A stretch of DNA of 56,675 nucleotides from Nitrososphaerota archaeon (GCA_027320425.1 DAHVLJ010000012.1:1-56675), one strand, 5' to 3'. Shown: positions 23,508 through 32,685, numbered from the stretch's first letter. Numbers and translations are program-made. The notes: a model not told the origin generated them from the letters alone.

Positions 23508-24692
23508 TCAGCGGTATCTCTTCCGGAACGAGAAGTAGGTCGCCAGGTCATAGATGACCTTCACCCCTCCTCCGGCGAAGGGTATCGCCGATATCGCGCC
23601 CAGCCCAAGGATTCCTGCGGCCACAGGTCCCGCGAAGAACGAGCCTGTGCTTCTCAGGGTGTTGGTCACGGCGTAGGCCTGGACCCTCTCTTCTTTCTGG
23701 AACATCTCGGTCATCAGGGCCTGCCTTGTCGGCACGTCCATCTGTGACAGGCTCTGGCGGAGGAAAAGAAGGGAAACGGCTGGAAGCAGAGCCCCCGCCA
23801 GCCCCATCATGATCAGGAGCGCGTTGGAAACGAGGTGGGTGTAGACCATCGTCCTGAGATTCCCGAGCCTCCGCGCGATGCTGGCCGCCGCGTAAACAGA
23901 ACCGGCGGAGATGAGCGCGGCCACAAAGAAGATTGATCCCAGCGCCTCCAGCTGGAGGCCATATGTGACGTTGAACCAGATCGACAGGAGGTAGGTCGTG
24001 ACGAAGACTCCGCCGAAGGCGTCCATCAGGAAGAGCCCCGACAGCCTCGCCGTGTCCTTCCTCGCCTGAGGGCTGAGGTTCGCCAGGCCCGGTCTTGTCG
24101 ACCTCCCCGACTCGATGGCGTCAAGCCGACTGTAGATCAAGAAAAGGGCAGCTCCGACCAGGGCGAAGCCGACGAACACTACACGGAATGAGTCCAGGCT
24201 GTTCCCAAGGAGCCCGGGTCCGGCCGAAGCGAGCTGTCCGACTGCCGCCGCCGAATAGCCGATGAAGTTGTACCTTGCGAACGCGTTCACAGAAGTCTGA
24301 GTCCCTGCCAGCTCTGGGAGCGTGCCTGCTTCTATTGACTGGAACGGCCCCGCTTCCGTCCCAGTGCTGCTTATGTTGCCGATGAAGCACGCGGCAAGTA
24401 TCAGCGCCGGGGACGCGTTGGATGCGAGGATGACCCCTGAAGCAACCATGAGGAGGCTGAACCCCTGGAGGAGCCTCTTCCTCCCCGACCAGTCTAGGTA
24501 TGTGACGGCGATGTTGGACGCGGCGTTCCCAGCGAGTATCGCCACCAGAGCCAGGCCCTGGAAGAAGATCCCGTATCCGGCGATCCTCAGATAGAACGGG
24601 ATGACGATGCTCAGGAGCCCGGATACGAAGACGCGTATCCCCTTCGCGACGTAGACTGGGGTCGGCCCTCGGCTGACCCGGCCCGCGCTCAA
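23508..24692 (-). CDS. MFS transporter in an operon with a ChrB-like protein
   Basis: 394 residues with about twelve hydrophobic helices and a weakly conserved MFS loop 2-3 (YLDWSGRKRLLQGF). The start overlaps the stop of the ChrB-like gene (ATGA), and that gene overlaps a methyltransferase in the same way. Substrate unknown; the ChrB-domain neighbour hints at efflux of chromate or a related oxyanion, but this transporter is not ChrA. It is convergent with the oxidoreductase gene. Confidence 0.8.
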   Translation of the reverse strand: MSAGRVSRGPTPVYVAKGIRVFVSGLLSIVIPFYLRIAGYGIFFQGLALVAILAGNAASNIAVTYLDWSGRKRLLQGFSLLMVASGVILASNASPALILAACFIGNISSTGTEAGPFQSIEAGTLPELAGTQTSVNAFARYNFIGYSAAAVGQLASAGPGLLGNSLDSFRVVFVGFALVGAALFLIYSRLDAIESGRSTRPGLANLSPQARKDTARLSGLFLMDAFGGVFVTTYLLSIWFNVTYGLQLEALGSIFFVAALISAGSVYAAASIARRLGNLRTMVYTHLVSNALLIMMGLAGALLPAVSLLFLRQSLSQMDVPTRQALMTEMFQKEERVQAYAVTNTLRSTGSFFAGPVAAGILGLGAISAIPFAGGGVKVIYDLATYFSFRKRYR

Positions 24693-25162
24693 ATCCCTGG
24701 CTTTGCGTGCTCCAGCTTCACGGTACCGTCAAGGCGCCCCTTGCAATACCTGTAGAGGGCGTCATAGAAGGGGAACTGCAGCCGCATGTTCTCATGGTCG
24801 TCCTTCGCCAGAGCCCTGAAGCCAGCCGCTGCCGCTTCCAGGCCGACAGACTCCGGCGGCGAGTCCGGTATCTTGGCGTCTGCCCCTCTCACTATCTTGG
24901 CCAGCTCAAGCAGCGCGGGGTCAGTGAGCTTGTACTTCCTGACGACCGCGTCGAAGCTGACGAACTCCTTCCCCGCCTCCCTGTAGTGCGTCAGTTCCGT
25001 TCCAGAAACGTCGAACGGCGTCGCCCCTGTCTCCTTTGCCACCCCGGCAACTTTCTCCAACGGTACGAAAATGAACTCGGCGTCCGGGTCGACGAACCTC
25101 TTGATGAGCCAAGGGCACGCTATCCTGTCCACCTTCGCCCTTTCGCGCGTTACCCACTTCAT
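24689..25162 (-). CDS. ChrB C-terminal-domain protein (chromate-resistance family)
   Basis: 157 residues starting KWVTRERAKVDRIACPWLIKRFVDP, with FIFVPLEKV, GATPFDVSG and a late ELAKIVRGADA. This is the pattern of the C-terminal domain of ChrB, found with chromate transporters and as a stand-alone protein. The ChrB N-terminal regulator domain is absent. Its biochemical activity is not established in the family as far as I know. It is joined by ATGA overlaps to the methyltransferase and MFS genes. Confidence 0.8.
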   Translation of the reverse strand: MKWVTRERAKVDRIACPWLIKRFVDPDAEFIFVPLEKVAGVAKETGATPFDVSGTELTHYREAGKEFVSFDAVVRKYKLTDPALLELAKIVRGADAKIPDSPPESVGLEAAAAGFRALAKDDHENMRLQFPFYDALYRYCKGRLDGTVKLEHAKPGI

Positions 25163-25902
25163 CGCGCCGAATCCTCCAGGGACGGGCCTGATAAACTGAC
25201 ACCGCCCCTCTTCCTTCCCCAGTATGCGAACGCCACCCCGGCCGTGAGCCTCGCGGTCTCGACGGTCTCGAACCCGTTCCGCTCCATCGCGAGGGGGACC
25301 TCCTCATCCCATCGCGTCTCCTCGATCACCCAGGGGAGGTTCCTGAACGTGGACGCTTCCTCCCTCCGAGCCGCCGCGAGCGCCCACCCTACCGCCCGAA
25401 GCCCCCCTCGCATGTATGCCTGGAGGAAGGGCGAGGCGACACCCCGGGGCATGGCAAAGTCGTAGAGAACGGCGTTCGCGCCTGGCTTGGACACCCTCGC
25501 TACCTCTCGGGCGAACTTCCAGGGGTCGATGTACTTCGGCACGTAGCAGCTGACCACGTCGTCGAACGACTCGTCAGCGAAGGGGAGCGACTCTGCGTCA
25601 GCGTTGGCGAGGAGGTCCACGTTCGAACTGCGTTTCCCCGCTCCGACCTTCGTCATCTCGGGTGACAGGTCGATCCCTACGAACCTGTGCCTCGTCCTTG
25701 CCATCATGTCTTCGAGGACGAGGGTCCCACACCCCAGGTCGAGGACCGACTTCCGGCGGCCGTCTCCTAACCTCCGTGCCACCCACATCTTCCACCGCCT
25801 GTCCTGATACATCGTCGCAAGGTCGAGCGTCCGCTCGTACGACTTCGCCAGTCCCGCGAAGATCTCGATCGAGGTGCCTTTCAGCCGCCCTTGAACGGCC
25901 AT
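25159..25902 (-). CDS. SAM-dependent methyltransferase (UbiE-like)
   Basis: 247 residues. Motif I is VLDLGCGTLVLEDMM, the acidic SAM ribose contact is in VGIDLSPEM, and a post-motif SFDDVVSCYVPKYIDP follows; a late VARVSKPGANAVLYDF is typical of class I type-11 enzymes. Overall size and motifs suggest a small-molecule or quinone-type methyltransferase; no quinone biosynthesis genes are visible except an uncertain UbiA-like membrane protein divergent from it. It is the first gene of the three-gene operon with the ChrB-like protein and MFS transporter. Confidence 0.8.
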   Translation of the reverse strand: MAVQGRLKGTSIEIFAGLAKSYERTLDLATMYQDRRWKMWVARRLGDGRRKSVLDLGCGTLVLEDMMARTRHRFVGIDLSPEMTKVGAGKRSSNVDLLANADAESLPFADESFDDVVSCYVPKYIDPWKFAREVARVSKPGANAVLYDFAMPRGVASPFLQAYMRGGLRAVGWALAAARREEASTFRNLPWVIEETRWDEEVPLAMERNGFETVETARLTAGVAFAYWGRKRGGVSLSGPSLEDSAR

Positions 25903-25991
25903 CGGTCCGGGCGTGCTCCTGCCGACTTATCTCTTTGATTCCCGCGCGCGCTCGTCGGGAAACGGTCATTAGACGAAGGGGTCTGGTGGTC

Positions 25992-26702
25992 ATGCCGATG
26001 TCAGGCGAGGTTTCAGAGACCCGTGAACGCGAGTGGTGGGTCCCACCATTCGGCCCTAGGAGGTTCAGGCTTCTTGTCGGCCTCAGCTTCTATCCGTACT
26101 CCCTGATGAACGCCAGCTATGTCGTGATAGGCTCCCTCCTTGCGGCGGCGGTCAACTACGACAGGATGGCCGGGATGGCGTTGGCGTACCTCCTCGCGGT
26201 CGGGGTGTCCGCGCATTCCCTCGACGCCATGGCGCCGAACAAGCCGTGGGGGGACTTCCTGACGCGCAGGCAGCTCGGAGGACTGGCTGCAGTCGCCCTT
26301 GTCCTCGCGCTGGGTATCGGCCTCTACTATGCGCTACTCTTCGCTCCCCTGATGCTCCCGCTGGGGGCGGCAGAGCTTTTCTTCCTCCTGGCCTACAACC
26401 TAGAACTCTTCGGCGGGAGGTTCCACACGGATTTCTGGTTCGCGACTTCCTGGGGCTTTCTTCCTGTGCTCGTAGGCTACGTTCTTCAGACCGACTCGCT
26501 CTCGCTTGCCTCCCTCTGCGGCGGTCTCTTCGGCTTCTTCACGGCATACGTCGAGATCAGCGCGTCAAGGCCGTACAAGGCGTTGAAGAGGGAAGGGCGG
26601 GACCTGCAAGCTGCGTCCCGTTTTGAGAGCGTCCTGAAGGCCGTGGTCGCGACGGTCCTGGCGACGGCCCTGATGCTCCTCTTGCTTTCGTTCCAGAAGT
26701 GA
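25992..26702 (+). CDS. Multi-pass membrane protein, possibly UbiA-superfamily-like
   Basis: 236 residues from the ATG at 25992 (a second ATG follows two codons later). Seven or so hydrophobic helices. A conserved-looking polar segment AHSLDAMAPNKPWGDF between helices resembles uncharacterised UbiA-like membrane proteins with a His/Asp motif, but the two Asp-rich motifs of true prenyltransferases are not present. Function is therefore open. It is divergent from the methyltransferase gene. Confidence 0.55.
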   Translation: MPMSGEVSETREREWWVPPFGPRRFRLLVGLSFYPYSLMNASYVVIGSLLAAAVNYDRMAGMALAYLLAVGVSAHSLDAMAPNKPWGDFLTRRQLGGLAAVALVLALGIGLYYALLFAPLMLPLGAAELFFLLAYNLELFGGRFHTDFWFATSWGFLPVLVGYVLQTDSLSLASLCGGLFGFFTAYVEISASRPYKALKREGRDLQAASRFESVLKAVVATVLATALMLLLLSFQK

Positions 26703-26712
26703 GTCTTCGCCG

Positions 26713-28203
26713 TCAGGCGACCTGGAGAAACGCGTATGCCGACTGCTGGACCCCTCCTTCCGTCAGCGTTACAGCTACGACATAGCTCCCAGGCTTGATC
26801 GATTGTGCGAGGGTCAGGTGCACCGTCAGGACGTAGGGCGTCCCCCCCGGAGGAACCTCGGCCACGCTCGGAACGAGCTGGATGAGCTTCGGGACCGAGG
26901 TGAAAGACTCAGTGTCGGACATGTTCACTTCCAACGCAGATGACCACGTCCCGGTGACCCTGAACTGCAATGTCGCGTTCTGCCCCGGCGACATCGTAAG
27001 GGAACCGCTCTCCTCCGAGGCGATCTGGAATGCGGGCCTGTAGTTCGCGCTGATGAAGCCGAGGTAGTTCCCCGAAAGGGAGGTGAACCAGACCCCCCCG
27101 CTCCCGAGCGCGATGGACTCGTCGTTCTGAATGCCGGCGGCGGTAGCTGCGGGAGGGTTCGACTCGCTTATCTCGGTCAGCGTCCAGCTGGCGCTGTCGA
27201 TGAACGCTATCTTGTTGGCGTAGTGCTCGTTGAACCAGACGCGGCTGCCGTTCGCCAGGATCTCGAGAGGGAGCGTCGTCGACCACGGGACGGTAGACGT
27301 CGGATAAGACGTCCACTGACCGGTCGCGAAGTCGTAGCTCAGGACGTTCGAAGGCAGGTGCTGGGCGACCCACATCCTGCCGTCGACGAAAGTGACCATC
27401 GTAGGCAGGGTCAGCGCGTAGTTCCCTCCGACTATCTCGGGGGTGATGCTCGAAGTCACGTTGGAAGGGTCGAATGAATAGATGTGCCCTGAGCAGATGC
27501 ACCCCTTGGTGGTCGTGTTCTCGGCCTGATTGATGGTGTCGAGGAGCGCGTAGGACGAGTTCACGAAAGTGAGCTGGATGGGCTGGTCGTTGCCGAGCCC
27601 CTTCAGCTGGATGATGGATAGCGTGAGGTTCGGAGATATCCTCCCTAGCGCCGCCGGCGTGTTCTCTGAGGTGAACCACAGGTTCCCGTCGGGGCCGACG
27701 GCGAGCCAGTACGGGAACCGCGCGTTGGACGTCGTGTTGACCCTAACGGTTGACCCGTCAGCCGGGTTTACTCCGAAGATGGCGTTGTTGTATTCGTCTG
27801 CGGCCCAGACTCGCCCCTGCCACAGTGCGATGCCGGACGTCGTCGCCCCGGGTATGCAGTCTGGGGGCTTGGGGGTGGCGTATCCTGGCCACGCGTACTC
27901 TACCAGCGTCCCATTCCCCGGGAAGAAATGGGCGACGCCAGGGACCTCTTCCTCCGCAAACCAGACTGACCCGTCGGGGGCCGTCGTCACCGCGCTTGGC
28001 CACCTGTCTTGGCTCGGGAGCCTGTACTCGGTCACCCCTCCGAATGACGTTCCCGAGAGGGTGGTCCGGGACATGGCGCCTGGCGTTACGGACGCGCATC
28101 CAGGCGACGGAGCGGAGAAGAACTCGTAGTATGACGCCCCAGCGACCACCACCAGGGCTATCACGACAACAGCTGCGACTACCTTTGACGTCACCATGGG
28201 CAT
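26713..28203 (-). CDS. Exported Vgb-like beta-propeller protein
   Basis: 496 residues. An N-terminal membrane helix (about 5-28) acts as signal or anchor. Repeats of the type PDGSVWFAEE, PDGNLWFTSE, DGRMWVAQH and GGVWFTSL spaced about 50 residues apart predict a six- or seven-bladed propeller of the streptogramin-lyase (Vgb) class. The last 110 residues look like an immunoglobulin-type domain (MSPGQNATLQFRVTGTW). It probably lies on the outside of the cell. True Vgb lyase activity is not implied, since most homologues lack evidence of it. Confidence 0.72.
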   Translation of the reverse strand: MPMVTSKVVAAVVVIALVVVAGASYYEFFSAPSPGCASVTPGAMSRTTLSGTSFGGVTEYRLPSQDRWPSAVTTAPDGSVWFAEEEVPGVAHFFPGNGTLVEYAWPGYATPKPPDCIPGATTSGIALWQGRVWAADEYNNAIFGVNPADGSTVRVNTTSNARFPYWLAVGPDGNLWFTSENTPAALGRISPNLTLSIIQLKGLGNDQPIQLTFVNSSYALLDTINQAENTTTKGCICSGHIYSFDPSNVTSSITPEIVGGNYALTLPTMVTFVDGRMWVAQHLPSNVLSYDFATGQWTSYPTSTVPWSTTLPLEILANGSRVWFNEHYANKIAFIDSASWTLTEISESNPPAATAAGIQNDESIALGSGGVWFTSLSGNYLGFISANYRPAFQIASEESGSLTMSPGQNATLQFRVTGTWSSALEVNMSDTESFTSVPKLIQLVPSVAEVPPGGTPYVLTVHLTLAQSIKPGSYVVAVTLTEGGVQQSAYAFLQVA

Positions 28204-28213
28204 GCGGCTCCGC

Positions 28214-29449
28214 TCAGGAGTACGCTTCGAAGCCCTTTCCCAGGACGCCCAGGGCGAGCTTCTGTTCCATGATCTCGTTAGCCCCTTCGTAGATCATGGT
28301 GACCCTGGTGTCGGCAAGGTGCCTGCCCGGCCTGTTCTCAAGAGAATAGCCGTTCGCCCCGAATATCTGGACCGCCCTGTTCGCCGCGTCGAACGACGCG
28401 TTGGCAGCGAAGTATTTCGCGCGCGAGCATGCGAGGTCAGTGACGTCCCGCAGCTCGTTGTTCTTCGGGTCCTCTTCATACTTCTGCTTGATGAACGCCG
28501 CCTTCAGCAGGAGGAGCTTTGCGGCTTCTAGGTTGGTCGACATGAGCCCGATGTGCCTCTGGATCAATTGGTGCCTTCCGATCTGCTTCCCGTGCTGCAC
28601 CCTCACTCCGGCATATCTCACCGACTCGTCAAGACAGTCCTGGATGACCCCGACGCACCCCGCGGCGACGCTCAGCCTCCCGTTCATCAGCCCAGAGAGC
28701 GCCACGGACATCCCCTTCCCCTGCGGCCCTAGGACGTCTTCCTTGTTGACTTCCACTTTGTCCAGGTAGAGCGTGGAAGTGTCCGCGGTCGGCAGACCCA
28801 GCTTGTGCTGGATGAGCTCGGCTTTGAACCCCGGCGTCTGCGTGTCCACGATGAACCCGCACATGCCTTCCCTCTTCCCTTTCGGGTAGGCAAACACGAG
28901 CACATACCTCGCCGTGGAGCCGAGCGAGATCCACATCTTCTGCCCTGTGATGTAGTACTTCCCACCCTTCTCTTCGAAATACGTCTTGAGAGAAGCAGGG
29001 TCGCTCCCTGCGCTAGGTTCCGTGAGCCCGAAGGCGAGGAGGGCGTCCCCTCTCGTCGCCGGCGGGAGTATCCTCTCTTTCTGCTCTTCGTTCCCCCAGT
29101 GCTGTACCGTCATCTCGCCGAGCGCGAGATGGACAGAGAAGAACGTCCTGAGCCCCGTCCCTTCCCTCCCGATCCTCTCGACGGCTAGCGCATATGTGAC
29201 CATGTCGGCGCCCTGACCGTCGCCGTACTTCCTGGAGACCGGGAGCCCGAGGAGGTGCGCCCCGGCGAAAAAGGGCTTGACCTGGTCGTTTATCTTATGG
29301 TCCAGATAGAATCTGTCTTCGATCGGCCGGAACGCTTTGCATGCCCTGTCCACCTGTTCCAGGATGAGGGTCTGCTCCTCCGACACGTCGAAGTTCATCT
29401 TGGACAGGTTCATGAATTCGTCCTGCTCCGGCATGGTTACGCCTTCCAC
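28214..29449 (-). CDS. acd: Acyl-CoA dehydrogenase
   Basis: 411 residues, standard three-domain ACAD. FAD/substrate loops FGLTEPSAGSDPAS and KMWISLGSTA are clear, the C-terminal helix has FGANGYSLENRPGRHLADTR, and the catalytic base is the Glu of IYEGANEI near residue 391. It oxidises an acyl-CoA to the 2-enoyl-CoA; chain specificity cannot be read off. It overlaps the small mutase subunit gene by 13 bases, so the likely substrate is a product of the mutase such as butyryl-CoA or isobutyryl-CoA (inference). Confidence 0.92.
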   Translation of the reverse strand: MEGVTMPEQDEFMNLSKMNFDVSEEQTLILEQVDRACKAFRPIEDRFYLDHKINDQVKPFFAGAHLLGLPVSRKYGDGQGADMVTYALAVERIGREGTGLRTFFSVHLALGEMTVQHWGNEEQKERILPPATRGDALLAFGLTEPSAGSDPASLKTYFEEKGGKYYITGQKMWISLGSTARYVLVFAYPKGKREGMCGFIVDTQTPGFKAELIQHKLGLPTADTSTLYLDKVEVNKEDVLGPQGKGMSVALSGLMNGRLSVAAGCVGVIQDCLDESVRYAGVRVQHGKQIGRHQLIQRHIGLMSTNLEAAKLLLLKAAFIKQKYEEDPKNNELRDVTDLACSRAKYFAANASFDAANRAVQIFGANGYSLENRPGRHLADTRVTMIYEGANEIMEQKLALGVLGKGFEAYS

Positions 29450-29862
29450 CTCTCCTTGCTGACGCGGGCTCTTACGTGTTCCACGATCTCTTCGAACGAG
29501 CTCCCTGGACCGTATAAGCCGGTTATCCCTAACTTCAGGAGCTTGGGCTTGTCCTCCTCAGGGATGATCCCGCCTCCGACGACGACAATGTCGTTTCCGC
29601 CCAGCTTGTCAAGGAGCCTCTTCACCCGTGGGAACGCTGTCATGTGTGCCCCGTTGAGGAGTGAAAGAGCTACGACGTCAACGTCCTCGTCTATGGCCAT
29701 CTGGGCGACCTGGTCAGGCGAAGGGAGGAGCCCGCTATAGATCACTTCCATCCCTGAGTCTCTGAACGCCCTTGCGAGGACAAGCACGCCCCTGTCATGG
29801 CCGTCGAGCCCTGGCTTGGCGACCAGCACCCTGATCCTCCTCTGGACTGCCTCTTTCTTCAA
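29437..29862 (-). CDS. B12-binding small subunit of acyl-CoA mutase
   Basis: About 141 residues from the TTG at 29862; another TTG at 29928 would add 22 residues. It is a free-standing cobalamin domain with the lower-ligand motif GLDGHDRG near residues 19-26, then SLLNGAHM and VVVGGGIIPEED. In archaea the mutase is split into a large catalytic chain and this small chain. The large chain ends 77 bases upstream and carries isobutyryl-CoA-mutase-type pocket residues. Confidence 0.9.
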   Translation of the reverse strand: MKKEAVQRRIRVLVAKPGLDGHDRGVLVLARAFRDSGMEVIYSGLLPSPDQVAQMAIDEDVDVVALSLLNGAHMTAFPRVKRLLDKLGGNDIVVVGGGIIPEEDKPKLLKLGITGLYGPGSSFEEIVEHVRARVSKERWKA

Positions 29863-29938
29863 GCTCGAACGAGAGCGAGCCCGGGCGGCTTCAAAACCTT
29901 TGCTGGCTGGAGACGGCCGGTGCCGCAAGAAGCGCCTT

Positions 29939-31696
29939 CTACAGGAGCATGGGCTCTTTGTAGCCCCCCCAGACCTTTCGGCCGACGCCCATTATCTCGC
30001 CGAGCGTCGCGTACTGGGCGACCGCGTCCAGCATGGGGTAGATCGAGTTCGCGTCCTCGCTTTCGAATGCCTTCTCCATCTTGGCCAGGGCGGACTTCAC
30101 TTTTGTTCCGTCTCTCGCCTTCTTCACTGCGGCGAGCCGCTTTAGCTGGCTTTTCTGAGCCCTGAAGTCTATCTTCAGGGTCTCGATCGGCTCTTTCTCG
30201 ACCTTCGCATACTTGTTCACCCCCACCACCGAGTCTTCGTCCTCCTCGACCCGCTTGGAGAGCCGGTAGGAGTTCTCCGCGATCTCCCTCTGAAGGTATC
30301 CGGACTTTATCGCCTTCAGCAGACCGCCGGACGACTCGATTCTGTCGAAGTACTTGTATGCCTCTTCTTCCATCTGGTCGGTCAGCCACTCGACGTAGTA
30401 AGATCCGCCGAGCGGGTCGATGACGTTGGCTGTCCCCGTCTCCTCGGCGATTATCTGCTGGGTCCTCAGAGCGACCTCGACCGCCTGTTCCGTGGGCAGG
30501 GCCCAGGCTTCGTCGTACGAATTCGTGTGCAGGGACTGGGTTCCTCCCAAGACCGCGGCGAGGGCTTCGATCGCTGTCCTCACCACGTTGTTCAACGGCT
30601 GCTGCCACGTGAGAGATGCCCCCGAGGTCTGGGTGTGGAACCGCATGAGGAGGCTCCTCTTGTCTTTCACCCCGTACTTCTCTCTGAGGACCGTTGCCCA
30701 TATCCTCCTCGCCGCCCTGAACTTCGCTATCTCTTCGAAGAAGTCCATAGTGGAGTTGAAGAAGAAGCTGAGCCTCGGCGCGAACTGTTCTGCCTTCAGT
30801 CCCGCTTCCATGCCGAGCTCCACGTATCCGAAGCCGTCGGCGAGCGTGAAAGCGAGCTCCTGTATGGCGCTCGACCCTGCCTCTCTGATGTGGTATCCGC
30901 TTATGCTGATGTAGTTCCACAGCGGCATCTCCTTGGTCGAGAACACCATGAGGTCCCTGACGAGCCTGAGGTGCGCCTCTGGCGGGTATGCCCATTCCTT
31001 CTGGGCTATGTACTCCTTCAGCATGTCGGCCTGGACCGTCCCCCTGAGCTTCGAGATGGGGATCCCCCGCCTCTTCGCGACTCCGGCGTACATGCACGTC
31101 AGTACGGTCGCCGGCGCGTTGATTGTCATCGAGGTGCTCACTTTGTCAAGCGGGATGCCGTCGAAGATCACTTCCATGTCCTTCAAGGAAGATACGTTAA
31201 CCCCGCACCTCCCGACCTCTCCGTGAGCCCGCTCGTGGTCGCAGTCGTAGCCGTACAGGGTGGGCATGTCGAAGGCCACGCTGAGCCCCGTCTCTCCGTG
31301 CTCCAGGAGGAGCTTCAGCCTCCTGTTGGTGTCCTCGGGGGTCCCGAACCCTGAGAACATCCTCATTGTCCACTTCCTCCCCCTGTACATGTCCGGGTAG
31401 ACCCCCCTGAGATAGGGGAAGACCCCGGGATACCCCTGAGCCGAATACTCTGCGTTGGAGACGTCCTCGGGGGTGTAGATCTGCTTCAGCGGGATCCCAG
31501 AGGCGGTCTGATAGTCTCTCTCTTCCTCAGAAGACAGAGCCCTCCAGTCTCTGTAGACGGTGTCCTGCCACTGTTTGAGGCCCCTTCTCACCTGTTCCAG
31601 AGCCCTGCCATCATAGAGCGTCCCTTTCTTCGCCCTCGACTCGACGGTCGACTTCGCCTTCTTCTTCCAGTAGGGATCGCGGCCCGTCCTCAGCAT
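29939..31696 (-). CDS. Acyl-CoA mutase large subunit, isobutyryl-CoA mutase-like active site
   Basis: 585 residues of the methylmalonyl-CoA mutase catalytic barrel (TMRMFSGFGTPEDTN, STSMTINAPATV, ISISGYHIREAG, QFAPRLSFFF). Two pocket residues set specificity: where methylmalonyl-CoA mutase has Tyr89 and Arg207 this protein has Phe114 and Gln232 (YIAQKEWAYPP). Phe/Gln is the isobutyryl-CoA mutase pair; the Asp that marks 2-hydroxyisobutyryl-CoA mutase is Ala141 here. Q222, Y268 and H269 match conserved cobalamin-radical site residues. It probably interconverts isobutyryl- and butyryl-CoA rather than methylmalonyl-/succinyl-CoA. It is divergent from meaB. Confidence 0.9.
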   Translation of the reverse strand: MLRTGRDPYWKKKAKSTVESRAKKGTLYDGRALEQVRRGLKQWQDTVYRDWRALSSEEERDYQTASGIPLKQIYTPEDVSNAEYSAQGYPGVFPYLRGVYPDMYRGRKWTMRMFSGFGTPEDTNRRLKLLLEHGETGLSVAFDMPTLYGYDCDHERAHGEVGRCGVNVSSLKDMEVIFDGIPLDKVSTSMTINAPATVLTCMYAGVAKRRGIPISKLRGTVQADMLKEYIAQKEWAYPPEAHLRLVRDLMVFSTKEMPLWNYISISGYHIREAGSSAIQELAFTLADGFGYVELGMEAGLKAEQFAPRLSFFFNSTMDFFEEIAKFRAARRIWATVLREKYGVKDKRSLLMRFHTQTSGASLTWQQPLNNVVRTAIEALAAVLGGTQSLHTNSYDEAWALPTEQAVEVALRTQQIIAEETGTANVIDPLGGSYYVEWLTDQMEEEAYKYFDRIESSGGLLKAIKSGYLQREIAENSYRLSKRVEEDEDSVVGVNKYAKVEKEPIETLKIDFRAQKSQLKRLAAVKKARDGTKVKSALAKMEKAFESEDANSIYPMLDAVAQYATLGEIMGVGRKVWGGYKEPMLL

Positions 31697-31739
31697 TGGA
31701 GCCCGGCTGCTTCCCCTGAAAGATAAAGAATCCCTTCCA

Positions 31740-31770
31740 ACCGATAAAAGGGGCGCCCCTGACGCCTCTC
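31740..31770 (+). promoter_or_regulatory. Promoter of the MeaB-type GTPase gene
   Basis: TATA-like CGATAAAAG at about 31741-31749 lies about 25 bases before the ATG. It is followed at once by the perfect palindrome GGGGCGCCCC (31749-31758) in the position where transcription would begin. A separate AT-rich element at about 31720-31730 would serve the divergent mutase gene. Confidence 0.45.
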
Positions 31771-32685
31771 ATGGCATTGCAGCTCGCGAAGCTCGCGTCA
31801 GGCATCAGGAAGGGAGACAGGGCAGCGCTCGCCAAAGGGATCACGCTCGCGGAGAACGACCCGGGGAGGGCCGCTGCGCTCCTCAGACGCTTCGGTCCGC
31901 CCGGGAGGGCCTTCGTCCTCGGCGTGACGGGCCCACCCGGGACAGGAAAGAGCAGCCTCGTGGACGCGCTCATCGGCTCCTACAGGAAGGAAGGGCTGAA
32001 GGTCGGCGTGATCGCCGTCGACCCGACCAGCCCTCTGACAGGGGGCGCGCTGCTCGGAGACCGCGTCCGCATGATGTCCCACTCCGCTGACAGGAAGGTC
32101 TTCATCAGGAGCATGGCTTCCAGAGGATGGTCTGGAGGACTCTCCAGAGCGGCGACTCAGACGATAAGGCTCATGGACGCCGCGGGTTTCGACATGGTCA
32201 TACTCGAGACCGTCGGGATCGGGCAGTCAGACATAGAGGTCGTGGGGGTTTCGCACGCCGTCTTGGTGGTGCTCATGCCGGGGCTCGGGGACGACATCCA
32301 GGTGTCCAAGGCGGGGCTCATGGAGATAGGAGACGTCTACGTCGTGAACAAGTCAGATCTCGAAGGAGCCGACCCGATGGTGGTCAGCATACTGTCGCTC
32401 TTCAGGGGCGCGAAGCGCTCGCCCCCGGTCCTGAAGGCCTCTGCCCTTACTGGGGAAGGGATCGAAAAGCTCGTGGGCGCGGTCGACGCCGTCAGGGCCA
32501 AGCTAGGCTCAGGAGACAGGTCTGTGAAGCTGAGGAGCGTCCGCGGCATGATAGTCGAAACGGCGAGGGGGGCGGCCATGGCGAGGTTCGCATCGGTCTC
32601 TGAGAAGGGGGCCGACAGGCTCGCGGAAAGGGTCCTCGACGGAGACATGACGGTCGAGGCCGCGGCTGCGAAGCTCTCGTCTTAG
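31771..32685 (+). CDS. meaB: MeaB/ArgK-type G-protein chaperone of the B12 mutase
   Basis: 304 residues. SIMIBI GTPase motifs: Walker A GPPGTGKSS (54-62), VIAVDPTSPLTGGALLGDRVRM (switch region), ETVGIGQSD (Walker B/switch II) and VVNKSD (base recognition). MeaB-type proteins guard adenosylcobalamin mutases, editing and reloading the cofactor. It is transcribed away from the mutase large subunit gene, from a shared intergenic region. Confidence 0.95.
   Translation: MALQLAKLASGIRKGDRAALAKGITLAENDPGRAAALLRRFGPPGRAFVLGVTGPPGTGKSSLVDALIGSYRKEGLKVGVIAVDPTSPLTGGALLGDRVRMMSHSADRKVFIRSMASRGWSGGLSRAATQTIRLMDAAGFDMVILETVGIGQSDIEVVGVSHAVLVVLMPGLGDDIQVSKAGLMEIGDVYVVNKSDLEGADPMVVSILSLFRGAKRSPPVLKASALTGEGIEKLVGAVDAVRAKLGSGDRSVKLRSVRGMIVETARGAAMARFASVSEKGADRLAERVLDGDMTVEAAAAKLSS

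Noticed and set aside
29859-31097. 412-codon open frame on the minus strand
   Set aside because: It is an alternate frame of the mutase large subunit, rich in Arg/Gly/His.
31749-31758. GGGGCGCCCC palindrome before meaB as a regulator site
   Set aside because: Ten-base GC palindromes are common in this GC-rich DNA; noted with the promoter but not claimed as an operator.
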